Part shown: in pieces, positions 14,867 to 22,073 of the stretch | How positions within the stretch are numbered: the stretch's first letter is position 1 | Layout: the number at the start of each line of letters is the position of its first letter | Source of the DNA: Dehalococcoidia bacterium UBA2991 | GTDB lineage: Bacteria > Chloroflexota > Dehalococcoidia > Tepidiformales > Tepidiformaceae | NCBI GenBank assembly: GCA_002346645.1 | Contig: DEAD01000010.1 | Span: 1 to 22,104, forward strand | Reading direction: 5' to 3' | Length of the DNA: 22,104 nucleotides | Notes under the pieces: model-generated | The model's input: only the letters and a program-made list of their open reading frames with translations | Told to the model about the DNA's origin: nothing | Databases searched by the model: none | Made by a program: the position numbers and the translations under genes

Positions 14867-15271
14867 CTACCAAACGTAGCAGAGGACCTCGCCACCAACT
14901 TCTTGGCGGCGGGCCTCCTGCCCCGTCATAACGCCCTTGGGCGTGGAGATAATGGCAACACCAAGGCCGCCATAGACGCGAGGAATCTCACGGCGCTGAA
15001 CATAGACGCGCAGGCCAGGCTTACTTACTCGCTGAAGACCATTAATGACGGGTTGCTTGCGACCGCCGTAACTCAACTCGACCTTCATATTGGCCTGTGG
15101 TCGGTCAGTCTCCTTCTCTACCTCGTAATCACGGATGAAGCCTTCACTCTTAAGTACCTCAGCAATGGCGACCTTGACGTTAGAAGAGGGGATGTTGACA
15201 GCGTCGTGTCGCGAGCTGACGGCATTGCGAATGCGCGTGAGCATGTCCGCTATAGGGTCACTCATGGTCAT
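14867..15271 (-). CDS. rpsH: 30S ribosomal protein S8
   Basis: S8 binds the central domain of 16S rRNA and in E. coli represses the spc operon. It has 134 residues: MTMSDPIADMLTRIRNAVSS, the central GGRKQPVINGLQRVSKPGLR, and the C-terminal signature STPKGVMTGQEARRQEVGGE. The frame stays open upstream to 15415, but that part overlaps rpsN and is not S8-like. GGAGG at 15282-15286 lies 10 nt before ATG 15271; ATG 15265, two codons later, is possible. Confidence 0.97.
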   Translation of the reverse strand: MTMSDPIADMLTRIRNAVSSRHDAVNIPSSNVKVAIAEVLKSEGFIRDYEVEKETDRPQANMKVELSYGGRKQPVINGLQRVSKPGLRVYVQRREIPRVYGGLGVAIISTPKGVMTGQEARRQEVGGEVLCYVW

Positions 15272-15302
15272 CGGTTCGTTGCCTCCGTGGCTGGCAGGTG
15301 GT

Positions 15303-15608
15303 TTACCAGCTCGACTTAGTGACGCCGGGAAGGAAACCCTTGTGAGCCATCTCACGGAAAGTGATCCGCGAAAGACCAAACCGGCGAATGTAGGCGCGAG
15401 AACGACCGGTGACAATGCATCGGTTCTTCAAGCGCGTAGGGCTGCTGTTATTAGGGAGCTTGGCAAGCTCAAATTGGATGCGAGCGAGCTCAGTAGGATT
15501 TCCCTGGGCGGCGCGACGGGCAGCCTTCAGCTCCTCCCGTCGGTGACGGTACTTCTGATACATAGCGCGTCGCTTGTTGTCGCGCGCAATTTGACTTTTC
15601 TTCGCCAT
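15303..15608 (-). CDS. rpsN: 30S ribosomal protein S14, zinc-free long form
   Basis: S14 sits in the head of the small subunit. This is the long form of 101 residues: MAKKSQIARDNKRRAMYQKY and a C-terminal signature NRCIVTGRSRAYIRRFGLSR followed by ITFREMAHKGFLPGVTKSSW. Only one cysteine is left, so the zinc site of the short form is missing (C- type). It starts 11 bp after rplE, and a 31-bp gap follows before rpsH. Confidence 0.98.
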   Translation of the reverse strand: MAKKSQIARDNKRRAMYQKYRHRREELKAARRAAQGNPTELARIQFELAKLPNNSSPTRLKNRCIVTGRSRAYIRRFGLSRITFREMAHKGFLPGVTKSSW

Positions 15609-15619
15609 GATTCCCCCCT

Positions 15620-16177
15620 CTAATTCCGGGCGAAGGGCATGCCGAGGAGCTCGAGCAAGCGCCGGCCCTCGTCATCCGTACGGGCTGTGGTCACAATAGT
15701 GACCTGGAGACCGCGTACTTTATCGACACGGTCATATTCGATCTCAGGAAAGACGAGCTGCTCCCGCAGCCCGATGCTGTAATTACCACGCCCATCGAAG
15801 GCATTAGCGCTAAGGCCCTGGAAGTCACGAATAGCGGGCAGAGCAGCACTGATGAGGCGATCAAGAAATTCATACATCCGAGCACCCCGAAGAGTGACAG
15901 AGACCCCTACAGGGTTGCCCTCGCGAAGGCGGAAGTTAGCAATGGAGCGTTTAGCTCGCTGGATCAAGGGCTTCTGGCCACTAATGGTCTGAAGGTCCTC
16001 TGCAGCCCGATCAAGGCTATTGGCATCGGTAAGGGCCTCGCCTATCCCGATATTGAGTACGACCTTTGAGAGGCGCGGCACCTCCATGGGGTTGCCGTAG
16101 CTATACCTTTCAAGCAATTGGCCAACAACTTCTTCTTCATAGAAGACGCGAAGGCGGGGAGCAGTTGCCTGAGTCAT
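15620..16177 (-). CDS. rplE: 50S ribosomal protein L5
   Basis: L5 joins 5S rRNA to the large subunit and bridges to the small-subunit head. It has 185 residues: RYSYGNPMEVPRLSKVVLNI (24-43), GQKPLIQRAKRSIANFRLRE (67-86), VSVTLRGARMYEFLDRLI, and the late GNYSIGLREQLVFPEIEYDR. The ATG overlaps the rplX stop as ATGA. Confidence 0.98.
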   Translation of the reverse strand: MTQATAPRLRVFYEEEVVGQLLERYSYGNPMEVPRLSKVVLNIGIGEALTDANSLDRAAEDLQTISGQKPLIQRAKRSIANFRLREGNPVGVSVTLRGARMYEFLDRLISAALPAIRDFQGLSANAFDGRGNYSIGLREQLVFPEIEYDRVDKVRGLQVTIVTTARTDDEGRRLLELLGMPFARN

Positions 16178-16491
16178 TCGACATCCTCTCCCGTTCGTTT
16201 GCTCACGCGTACTGTGGTTCCATCATCACGACGACGGAAGGTAACCCGGGTGGGTTCATCCGTAGTGGGATCGAGCAACATCACGTTGCTGATATGCACC
16301 GGCCCTTCCATCTCGATGATGGAAGATTGATCTTGCATGGAGCGCGCCCGCTGGTGGCGCTTAATCATGTTTACTCCCTCGATGGTGACTCGCTGCTTCT
16401 TGCGATCCACGGCGCGGACCACCCCACGCGCACCCTTGCTACGCCCACTGGTAACTACAACCCTATCGCCTCTCCGGATTTTCGATGGCAT
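16174..16491 (-). CDS. rplX: 50S ribosomal protein L24
   Basis: L24 is an early-assembly protein near the tunnel exit. It has 105 residues. The N-terminal KOW motif reads IRRGDRVVVTSGRSKGARGV (5-24), followed by RVTIEGVNMIKRHQR (34-48) and the C-terminal SNVMLLDP of the family. It is joined to rplN by TAATG and to rplE by ATGA. Confidence 0.98.
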   Translation of the reverse strand: MPSKIRRGDRVVVTSGRSKGARGVVRAVDRKKQRVTIEGVNMIKRHQRARSMQDQSSIIEMEGPVHISNVMLLDPTTDEPTRVTFRRRDDGTTVRVSKRTGEDVE

Positions 16492-16862
16492 TAGAGCACC
16501 TCAGGAGCCAGCGAGACGATTTTCATGAAATTATGATCACGAAGTTCACGGGCAACAGGACCGAAGATACGGGTTCCCCGAGGATTCTCATTATCGTTAT
16601 CTAAAAGGACCGCAGCATTCTCATCAAAACGGATATAGGAACCGTCAGCGCGGCCATATTCTTTAGCCGTACGCACGATAACAGCGCGAACGACCTCTCC
16701 CTTCTTCACAGGAGAATTAGGCTGAGCAGTTTTGACTGAAGCGACAATTACGTCACCTGGACGGGCATAGCGTCGACGGCTGCCACCCAGCACACGGATG
16801 CAAAGGATCGAGCGGGCACCGGAGTTGTCGGCAACCTTAAGGCGAGATTCCTGCTGAATCAC
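16491..16862 (-). CDS. rplN: 50S ribosomal protein L14
   Basis: L14 is part of the bridge to the small subunit. It has 123 residues: MIQQESRLKVADNSGARSIL, GDVIVASVKTAQPNSPVKKG (36-55), and the signature DGSYIRFDENAAVLL with GTRIFGPVARELRDHNFMKI at the end. It starts at GTG 16862, with GGAGG 7 nt upstream; the GTG overlaps the rpsQ TGA by 4 nt. Confidence 0.98.
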   Translation of the reverse strand: MIQQESRLKVADNSGARSILCIRVLGGSRRRYARPGDVIVASVKTAQPNSPVKKGEVVRAVIVRTAKEYGRADGSYIRFDENAAVLLDNDNENPRGTRIFGPVARELRDHNFMKIVSLAPEVL

Positions 16863-17227
16863 GAAGCGCCCTCCTCTTCATCGGCCCCCACAGCCACTTC
16901 CTCCACCTCGACTGCTGAGCTGGGAGCAGCCTGCACTTCCTCCTCGATGCTACGGCCAATGTCTTCGGGGGAGATCTCCGCAACATCTCCGCGCTCAAGA
17001 ATTTCAATGACACGCCAGCGCTTGTCCCTAGAAATAGGACGCGTTTCCAGGATGCGCACCACATCGCCAACGTTGCACTCATTGTCAGCATCATGAGCTT
17101 TGAATCGGCGACTTCGATTTATGACCTTCCGATAGAGAGCGTGCTGCTGACGGCGCGCAACGTTCACGACGACCGTCTTGTCCATCTTGTCGCTTATTAC
17201 AACGCCTTGAAGAATACGAGCGCTCAT
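16859..17227 (-). CDS. rpsQ: 30S ribosomal protein S17 with acidic C-terminal tail
   Basis: S17 is a primary binder of 16S rRNA. Residues 1-80 are the OB-fold core: LQGVVISDKMDKTVVVNVAR (6-25), YRKVINRSRRFKAHDADNEC (32-51), VGDVVRILETRPISRDKRWR (53-72). About 42 further residues are acidic (SIEEEVQAAPSSAVEVEEV, then GADEEEGAS), against a family length near 85. The ATGA overlap joins it to rpmC. Confidence 0.97.
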   Translation of the reverse strand: MSARILQGVVISDKMDKTVVVNVARRQQHALYRKVINRSRRFKAHDADNECNVGDVVRILETRPISRDKRWRVIEILERGDVAEISPEDIGRSIEEEVQAAPSSAVEVEEVAVGADEEEGAS

Positions 17228-17445
17228 TCGGAAGCCTCATCAATTTGAGCGAGCTGGCGCTCGCGCTTAATAGTCCGCAACCTCGCGATAGTTCGCTTGG
17301 CCTCACGCAGGGAGCGATAGTTTTGGAGCTGGCGAGTAGCCTGCTGAAAGCGCAGGGCGAAAAGCGCTCGATAAGCTTCATTGATCTCGCTATCGAGGCG
17401 TTCTTCATCCCACTCGCGAACGGAGGTTGCTTGCTGGTTGGGCAT
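17224..17445 (-). CDS. rpmC: 50S ribosomal protein L29
   Basis: L29 is a two-helix protein at the tunnel exit, near where trigger factor docks. It has 73 residues: VREWDEERLDSEINEAYRAL, then FALRFQQATRQLQNYRSLRE, a form of the LFNLRFQxATGQLxNxxRxR signature, and IARLRTIKRERQLAQIDEAS. It starts 2 bp after rplP. Confidence 0.97.
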   Translation of the reverse strand: MPNQQATSVREWDEERLDSEINEAYRALFALRFQQATRQLQNYRSLREAKRTIARLRTIKRERQLAQIDEASE

Positions 17446-17447
17446 TA

Positions 17448-17867
17448 CTAAATCACCAACTCGTCACGTTGGACGACTTTCGTGGGGATTGGGAGTTTGT
17501 GGGCAGCGAGACGCAACGCCTCACGTGCGACTTCCTCGGAAACTCCAGCTATCTCAAAGAGAACACGATTCGGCTTTACAACAGCAACCCACTTCTCAGG
17601 GTTTCCTTTACCAGAGCCCATACGAGTCTCTGCGGGCTTAACAGTGACAGGTTTGTCAGGGAAGATTCGGATCCAAACCTTCCCACCCCGCCGCATTTCA
17701 TGTGTCATCGCGCGACGAGCAGCCTCAATCTGACGGGAGTCAATCCAGGCAGGTGCCTGCGCCTGTAAGCCGTACTCTCCAAATGAAAGCACGTTCCCAC
17801 TCTTCGCCTTGCCCTTCATGCGGCCACGGTGGTGCTTGCGGTGCTTGACACGCCTAGGCTGCAGCAT
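17448..17867 (-). CDS. rplP: 50S ribosomal protein L16
   Basis: L16 lies near the A site and organises the central protuberance. It has 139 residues: MLQPRRVKHRKHHRGRMKGK, FGEYGLQAQAPAWIDSRQIE (29-48), and the signature RMGSGKGNPEKWVAVVKPNR (82-101). The ATG overlaps the rpsC TGA as TGATG. Confidence 0.98.
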   Translation of the reverse strand: MLQPRRVKHRKHHRGRMKGKAKSGNVLSFGEYGLQAQAPAWIDSRQIEAARRAMTHEMRRGGKVWIRIFPDKPVTVKPAETRMGSGKGNPEKWVAVVKPNRVLFEIAGVSEEVAREALRLAAHKLPIPTKVVQRDELVI

Positions 17868-18679
17868 CAGTCGTCCTCCTGGGTCTGCCGAGCGACGGCT
17901 TCCTGCTGTTCAACTGAAATAGCCATGTGCTGGGGCCCACGATCTTCGGGCTCAACAACCTCTGGTTCCACAACTTCTTCGACCTCGGACTGTTCAAGGT
18001 CAAGAGCTTCTTCTTCCAGAATCAAGGGCTCCTCAACTTCTTCTTCGACTTCATCGGGAAGAATGTCACCCTTGTAGATCCAGGCTTTAACACCAATACG
18101 CCCGAAGGTCGTATGTGCTTCGGCCAGACCGTAGTCAATATCAGCGCGCAGGGTATGGCGAGGAACACGCCCCGCAGTCTCCGTCTCTCGGCGCGACATC
18201 TCAGTCCCTCCAAGACGTCCCGCAACCGAGATTCGCACGCCTTGAGCACCGCGTTGCATGGTGCGCTGCACAGCCTGTTTCACAGCACGACGGAAGGCCA
18301 CACGACGCTCAAGCTGGTCAGCAACAGCACGAGCCACCAGGAACGCATCCAGCTCAGGAGTTCGAATCTCCTGAATATTTACGCGGATACGTCCACCGGT
18401 GAGCTCCTCCAGAGAGCCCCGAAGCTCCTCAACCCGAGCACCACCACGGCCGATTACGATGCCAGGCTTGGCAGTATGGACCGTGACTGTGACGAGATTA
18501 GCGTTACGGTCGATTTCGATTCGGCTAATTCCAGCGTCGGGAAGAAGGTCAAGAATGAGAGCTCGCAGTTCGATATCTGCTCTCAACCTGTCCTTGTAAT
18601 CTCTCTCAGCGAACCACTTGGACTCCCAGTCGTAAATGACACCGAGGCGGAAACCATGTGGATGAACTTTCTGGCCCAA
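17867..18679 (-). CDS. rpsC: 30S ribosomal protein S3, TTG start, acidic C-terminal tail
   Basis: S3 lines the mRNA entry tunnel and takes part in the ribosomal helicase. I take TTG 18679 as the start, which gives MGQKVHPHGFRLGV, the standard N-terminus. The frame is open upstream to 18832, but that part lies over rplV and is not S3-like. The type II KH domain has VIGRGG (75-80), and the C-domain has GRLGGTEMSRRETETAGRVP (154-173) and HTTFGRIGVKAWIYKGDIL (189-207). Residues 208-270 are an added acidic tail (EVEEEVEEP and on to QTQEDD). Length is 270 against about 210-235 usual. It begins 4 bp after rplV and overlaps rplP by one base. Confidence 0.96.
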   Translation of the reverse strand: MGQKVHPHGFRLGVIYDWESKWFAERDYKDRLRADIELRALILDLLPDAGISRIEIDRNANLVTVTVHTAKPGIVIGRGGARVEELRGSLEELTGGRIRVNIQEIRTPELDAFLVARAVADQLERRVAFRRAVKQAVQRTMQRGAQGVRISVAGRLGGTEMSRRETETAGRVPRHTLRADIDYGLAEAHTTFGRIGVKAWIYKGDILPDEVEEEVEEPLILEEEALDLEQSEVEEVVEPEVVEPEDRGPQHMAISVEQQEAVARQTQEDD

Positions 18680-18683
18680 TTTC

Positions 18684-19022
18684 CTATCCCTCGCGCTCGT
18701 CGAGTACGACGGTAATGTGACTGTGTCTCTTGAGACGAGGAGCTGCGCGACCACGGGAGCGCGCCTTGAAGCGCTTAATGGTGACGGCCTCATCAGCGAA
18801 AGCTCTCTTGATGTAGAGATCATCCACATCAAGGCTCAGATTGTTTTCTGCGTTAGAAGCGGCGCTAAGGACAACCTTAGAGACGTCGCGGGCATGCGGG
18901 GATGGCACGTAACGCAAAAGAGCAAGTGCCTGGTCAACAGAAAGGCCCCGCAAGCGCTCAAGAATGAGACGCACCTTCCGGGCTGATCCATTGACGTTAC
19001 GGGCACTGGCCTGAATTTCCAT
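18684..19022 (-). CDS. rplV: 50S ribosomal protein L22
   Basis: L22 has a long hairpin that lines the peptide tunnel. It has 112 residues: ARNVNGSARKVRLILERLRG (7-26), ASNAENNLSLDVDDLYIKRA, and the tunnel hairpin with the signature RFKARSRGRAAPRLKRHSHI (84-103). It starts 2 bp after rpsS. Confidence 0.98.
   Translation of the reverse strand: MEIQASARNVNGSARKVRLILERLRGLSVDQALALLRYVPSPHARDVSKVVLSAASNAENNLSLDVDDLYIKRAFADEAVTIKRFKARSRGRAAPRLKRHSHITVVLDEREG
18688..18692 (-). promoter_or_regulatory. Ribosome binding site supporting the rpsC TTG start
   Basis: GAGGG on the minus strand lies 8 nt before TTG 18679, within the last codons of rplV. No ATG gives a sensible S3 N-terminus, so this site and the conserved protein start together decide the TTG. 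Confidence 0.65.
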
Positions 19023-19024
19023 AG

Positions 19025-19309
19025 CTAGCTGACCCTCGTGCTGCGATCGCTTCTACCTAGATGGCCGCGAAAGGTACGCGTTGGAGCGAACTCACCAAGC
19101 TTATGCCCAACCATGTTTTCAGTAACGAAGACAGGCATATGGCGGCGACCGTTGTGCACGGCGATAGTTAGCCCAATCATGTCGGGAAGAATGGTGGAAG
19201 CGCGAGACCAGGTTTGTATTACCTCGCGACTGCGAGAATTTCGCGCCTGAATAACCTTCTTGTAGAGGGAGGGGTGAACAAAAGGCCCCTTCTTTGTAGA
19301 ACGTGACAC
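19025..19309 (-). CDS. rpsS: 30S ribosomal protein S19
   Basis: S19 lies in the head of the small subunit and pairs with S13. It has 94 residues: MSRSTKKGPFVHPSLYKKV, TWSRASTILPDMIGLTIAVH (33-52), and the signature HKLGEFAPTRTFRGH (69-83). The start is GTG 19309 with GGAGGG 6 nt upstream and a 3-bp gap from rplB. Confidence 0.98.
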   Translation of the reverse strand: MSRSTKKGPFVHPSLYKKVIQARNSRSREVIQTWSRASTILPDMIGLTIAVHNGRRHMPVFVTENMVGHKLGEFAPTRTFRGHLGRSDRSTRVS

Positions 19310-19312
19310 GAT

Positions 19313-20143
19313 TTACCCTCCCCGCCTACGAACGGTGAACTTGCCTGTACGTTTGTTACGCCGAGTACGGAAACCAAGCGTGGGTTTCCCCCAGGGTGTC
19401 TTAGGCCCAGGCATTCCCACAGGAGCGCGACCTTCTCCCCCGCCGTGCGGGTGGTCGACAGGGTTCATTACTGAGCCACGCACCTGAGGGCGGCGGCGGC
19501 GGTGCCGGGACCGTCCTGCCTTACCAAGTTTGATAAGGGAATGCTCCCCATTACCAACCTGACCGATTGTAGCTATGCACTCGATGCGAACACGGCGCAT
19601 TTCAGAACTGGGCAAACGTAGGAGGGCATACTCCCCCTCTTTGGCCATAAGCTGAGCCGCACTTCCAGCGGTCCGGGCCATTTGGCCACCACGACCGGGA
19701 GTGAGCTCGATGTTGTGGACCTGCGTACCTGTAGGCATATTGGCAAGTGGCAAAGCATTACCCGTGCGCAACTCAGCATCAGGCCCACTCATAAGGCTGG
19801 CACCTACTTCGAGACCATTGGGTGCCAGAATGTAGCGCTTTTCGCCATCAGCGTAATGGAGAAGAGCAATACGGCTTGTTCGGTTGGGATCGTATTCGAT
19901 TGAGGCTACCTTGGCGGGAACACCGTGCTTATCGCGCTTCCAGTCAATCCGACGATAAAGCCGCTTATTGCCACCACCACGATGGCGAACACTGAGTCGG
20001 CCTTGGTTATTCCGTCCCGCATTGCGTTTCCGCAGTGATTCGACTAGCGACTTCTCAGGCCGCTTTTTTGTAATCTCCTCAAAGGTATGACCGCTGGCGT
20101 TACGGCGACCGGGGGAAGTTGGTTTGAACTGCTTGATCGGCAC
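19313..20143 (-). CDS. rplB: 50S ribosomal protein L2
   Basis: L2 is needed for subunit joining and peptidyl transfer. It has 276 residues: KQFKPTSPGRRNASGH at the start, NNQGRLSVRHRGGGNKRLYR (45-64), and the C-terminal signature NPVDHPHGGGEGRAPVG (227-243), where H231 matches E. coli H229 of the peptidyl-transferase region. The start is GTG 20143 with GAGGG 9 nt upstream. No acidic tail; it ends TVRRRGG. Confidence 0.98.
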   Translation of the reverse strand: MPIKQFKPTSPGRRNASGHTFEEITKKRPEKSLVESLRKRNAGRNNQGRLSVRHRGGGNKRLYRRIDWKRDKHGVPAKVASIEYDPNRTSRIALLHYADGEKRYILAPNGLEVGASLMSGPDAELRTGNALPLANMPTGTQVHNIELTPGRGGQMARTAGSAAQLMAKEGEYALLRLPSSEMRRVRIECIATIGQVGNGEHSLIKLGKAGRSRHRRRRPQVRGSVMNPVDHPHGGGEGRAPVGMPGPKTPWGKPTLGFRTRRNKRTGKFTVRRRGG

Positions 20144-20145
20144 GA

Positions 20146-20442
20146 TTAAATACCCTCGAAGAGCTCAATAGTATTGCCAGGCTGGAGAGTGACAATTGCC
20201 TTCTTCCAGTCAGGCTGCTTGGTAACATTCCGGCCAAACCGGCGATTCTTACCTTTTACGACCATGGTGTTGACGTGGCTTACGGTCACATCGAAAGCAA
20301 GCTCAACAGCCTCACGAATCTGAGGTTTATTCGCTCGCAGATCCACCTCAAACACATACTTATCTTGGCCAGCAAGCGACGTACTCTTCTCAGTAATCAG
20401 CGGTCGAAGCAGGATTGCATAGGGGTGCAGCTCGCGAGGCAT
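20146..20442 (-). CDS. rplW: 50S ribosomal protein L23
   Basis: L23 sits at the tunnel exit and docks trigger factor and SRP. It has 98 residues: ILLRPLITEKSTSLAGQDKY (10-29), VFEVDLRANKPQIREAVELA (30-49) and KGKNRRFGRNVTKQPDWKKA (63-82). The TAATG overlap joins it to rplD. Confidence 0.98.
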   Translation of the reverse strand: MPRELHPYAILLRPLITEKSTSLAGQDKYVFEVDLRANKPQIREAVELAFDVTVSHVNTMVVKGKNRRFGRNVTKQPDWKKAIVTLQPGNTIELFEGI

Positions 20443-21104
20443 TAGCTAGCCTCCCGGCGACCGCGAGCGAGCTTGATATTGTCTCCACCCCAGAGTTCTT
20501 CAGCGCGACGCACTGCGTCCTCGGTCATGACGACATGGTGGGCATCGACAAGGTCAACAATATTGAGCTGCGAAGACGGCAGAGCTCGAACATGGGCGAT
20601 ATTGCGCGCCGCTTGCACAAGTACCGGATCATGTTCACCACTAACAATGAGAGCACGGCGCTCAACACCAAGTGCACTGAGGGCAGCCGCAACCTCGCGG
20701 GTTTTCGTCTCACCGTCAGCAATAGCAGGTACAACAATCAGTCCACCGCTAGCAGCATGGTTGCTAAGCGCTGACCGGATAGCGAGCCGACGCATTTGTC
20801 GGGGGAATGCCTTGGAGTGCCCATGCGGCTTGGGTCCAAATGCAATCCCACCACCTATACGCGTTGCAGCACGGTTCGACCCCTTACGGGCGGCCCCCAT
20901 GCCCTTCTGTTTCCGAATCTTGGCAGTGGAACCCCGAACCTCGCCTCGACTCTTGGTACTGTGTGTACCCACATGCGAATTGGCACGCTGAGCCACATAA
21001 GCCTGGTGCATTACGGGCAGGTTCGGCTCGATGCCAAAGACCTCATCGGCTACTTCGATCTCGCGACGCTTACGGCCTCGACGGTCGACTACTGGAAGGT
21101 TCAT
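20442..21104 (-). CDS. rplD: 50S ribosomal protein L4
   Basis: L4 lines the peptide tunnel and in E. coli represses the S10 operon. It has 220 residues. The tunnel loop carries STKSRGEVRGSTAKIRKQKG (49-68) and ATRIGGGIAFGPKPHGHSKA (79-98), the family's central signature. The C-terminal part has LNIVDLVDAHHVVMTEDAVR. It overlaps rplC by 4 nt (ATGA). Confidence 0.98.
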   Translation of the reverse strand: MNLPVVDRRGRKRREIEVADEVFGIEPNLPVMHQAYVAQRANSHVGTHSTKSRGEVRGSTAKIRKQKGMGAARKGSNRAATRIGGGIAFGPKPHGHSKAFPRQMRRLAIRSALSNHAASGGLIVVPAIADGETKTREVAAALSALGVERRALIVSGEHDPVLVQAARNIAHVRALPSSQLNIVDLVDAHHVVMTEDAVRRAEELWGGDNIKLARGRREAS

Positions 21105-21745
21105 GCCTTCCCTCTCGATCCCGCAACAGCCCGCGCATGGCGGACACGAACAAGGCCGCCGTTAGGGCCTGGTACAGAGCCAGCCACAAAGATCACACCC
21201 CGCTCATCGTTACGACCGATAATCTCGAGGTTACGAACAGTGCTACGGACTGCCCCCATATGGCCGGCCATGCGCGTCCCTTTGAACACCCGCCCGGGGG
21301 TAGTACCGGCACCAATCGAGCCGGGGGCGCGGTGACGATCGCTCTGCCCATGAGTCTTCGGCCCACCCCGGAAGTGGTGTCGCTTAACACCACCCGCAAA
21401 ACCGCGACCCTTTGAAGTTGCAGTCACATCTACTAATTCGCCTTGATCGAATATCTCAGCGCCGATCTGGTCACCAAGACTCACATCTCCGGTCATGCGA
21501 AATTCCGCCAGGTGACGCAAATTAGGGGTACCAGAAGCAGCAAGGTGGCCAGATGCTGGTTTCGTTAGCTTCTTCTTCTCGTCAAAGCCAATCTGCACAG
21601 CAGCGTAGCCGTCCCTCTCTTCAGTACGCACCTGCGTCACCCAACACGGTCCGACCTGAAGGGCCGTGGCACCGCGCAGACGCCCCTGGTCATCAAAGAC
21701 CTGGAGCATTCCCAACTTACGGCCAAGGAGCCCTTCAACAGTCAT
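21101..21745 (-). CDS. rplC: 50S ribosomal protein L3
   Basis: L3 starts large-subunit assembly and reaches the peptidyl-transferase centre. It has 214 residues: GLLGRKLGMLQVFDDQGRL, GRGFAGGVKRHHFRGGPKTH (113-132) and HRAPGSIGAGTTPGRVFKGT (137-156). The E. coli glutamine methylated by PrmB (Q150 in GQNQTPG) is threonine here, so that modification should not occur. It starts 2 bp after rpsJ. Confidence 0.98.
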   Translation of the reverse strand: MTVEGLLGRKLGMLQVFDDQGRLRGATALQVGPCWVTQVRTEERDGYAAVQIGFDEKKKLTKPASGHLAASGTPNLRHLAEFRMTGDVSLGDQIGAEIFDQGELVDVTATSKGRGFAGGVKRHHFRGGPKTHGQSDRHRAPGSIGAGTTPGRVFKGTRMAGHMGAVRSTVRNLEIIGRNDERGVIFVAGSVPGPNGGLVRVRHARAVAGSRGKA

Positions 21746-21747
21746 AA

Positions 21748-22056
21748 CTACAGCTTGATCTCGATGTCGACACCACTCGCTAGCTGAAGACGCATGAGTG
21801 TGTCAACGGTCTTGGAGGTCGGATCCAGGATGTCAATGAGACGCTTGTGAGTTCGAATCTCGAACTGTTCACGGGAATCTTTGAAGACGTGAGGACTACG
21901 GATTACCGTGAACTTCTCAATAGAGGTCGGGAGCGGTACTGGTCCAGAGACAGCCGCACCAGTACGCTCTGCGGCTTCGACAATCTGGCGCGCAGAATCG
22001 TCGATCAGCCGATGATCGTAACCTTTAAGCCTTATGCGTATCTGCTGGCGCGCCAT
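21748..22056 (-). CDS. rpsJ: 30S ribosomal protein S10
   Basis: S10 is part of the small-subunit head and, as NusE, of antitermination complexes. It has 102 residues: IRIRLKGYDHRLIDDSARQI (6-25), GPVPLPTSIEKFTVIRSPHV (38-57) and the signature SREQFEIRTHKRLIDILDP (61-79). An AAGGA site lies upstream of ATG 22056. Only 17 bp separate it from the tuf stop, so there is no room for an E. coli-type leader. Confidence 0.98.
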   Translation of the reverse strand: MARQQIRIRLKGYDHRLIDDSARQIVEAAERTGAAVSGPVPLPTSIEKFTVIRSPHVFKDSREQFEIRTHKRLIDILDPTSKTVDTLMRLQLASGVDIEIKL

Positions 22057-22073
22057 CGTTGTCCTTTCAGTCC

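Noticed and set aside
15272..15302. Possible S8 or other autoregulatory hairpin between rpsN and rpsH
   Set aside because: Only 3-4 bp stems can be drawn around the binding site, which is too weak to claim a regulatory structure.
15272..15415. N-terminal extension of S8 by 48 residues
   Set aside because: It overlaps rpsN and lacks S8 homology. GGAGG before ATG 15271 marks the real start.
17927..18715. 262-codon open frame on the plus strand opposite rpsC
   Set aside because: It lies fully antisense to S3, has no family motif and no good start site. The long frame follows from the codon bias of the acidic tail and S3 core on the other strand.
18680..18832. N-terminal extension of S3 by 51 residues
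   Set aside because: It overlaps rplV and is not S3-like. TTG 18679 gives the standard MGQKVHPHGFRLGV start with a binding site 8 nt upstream.
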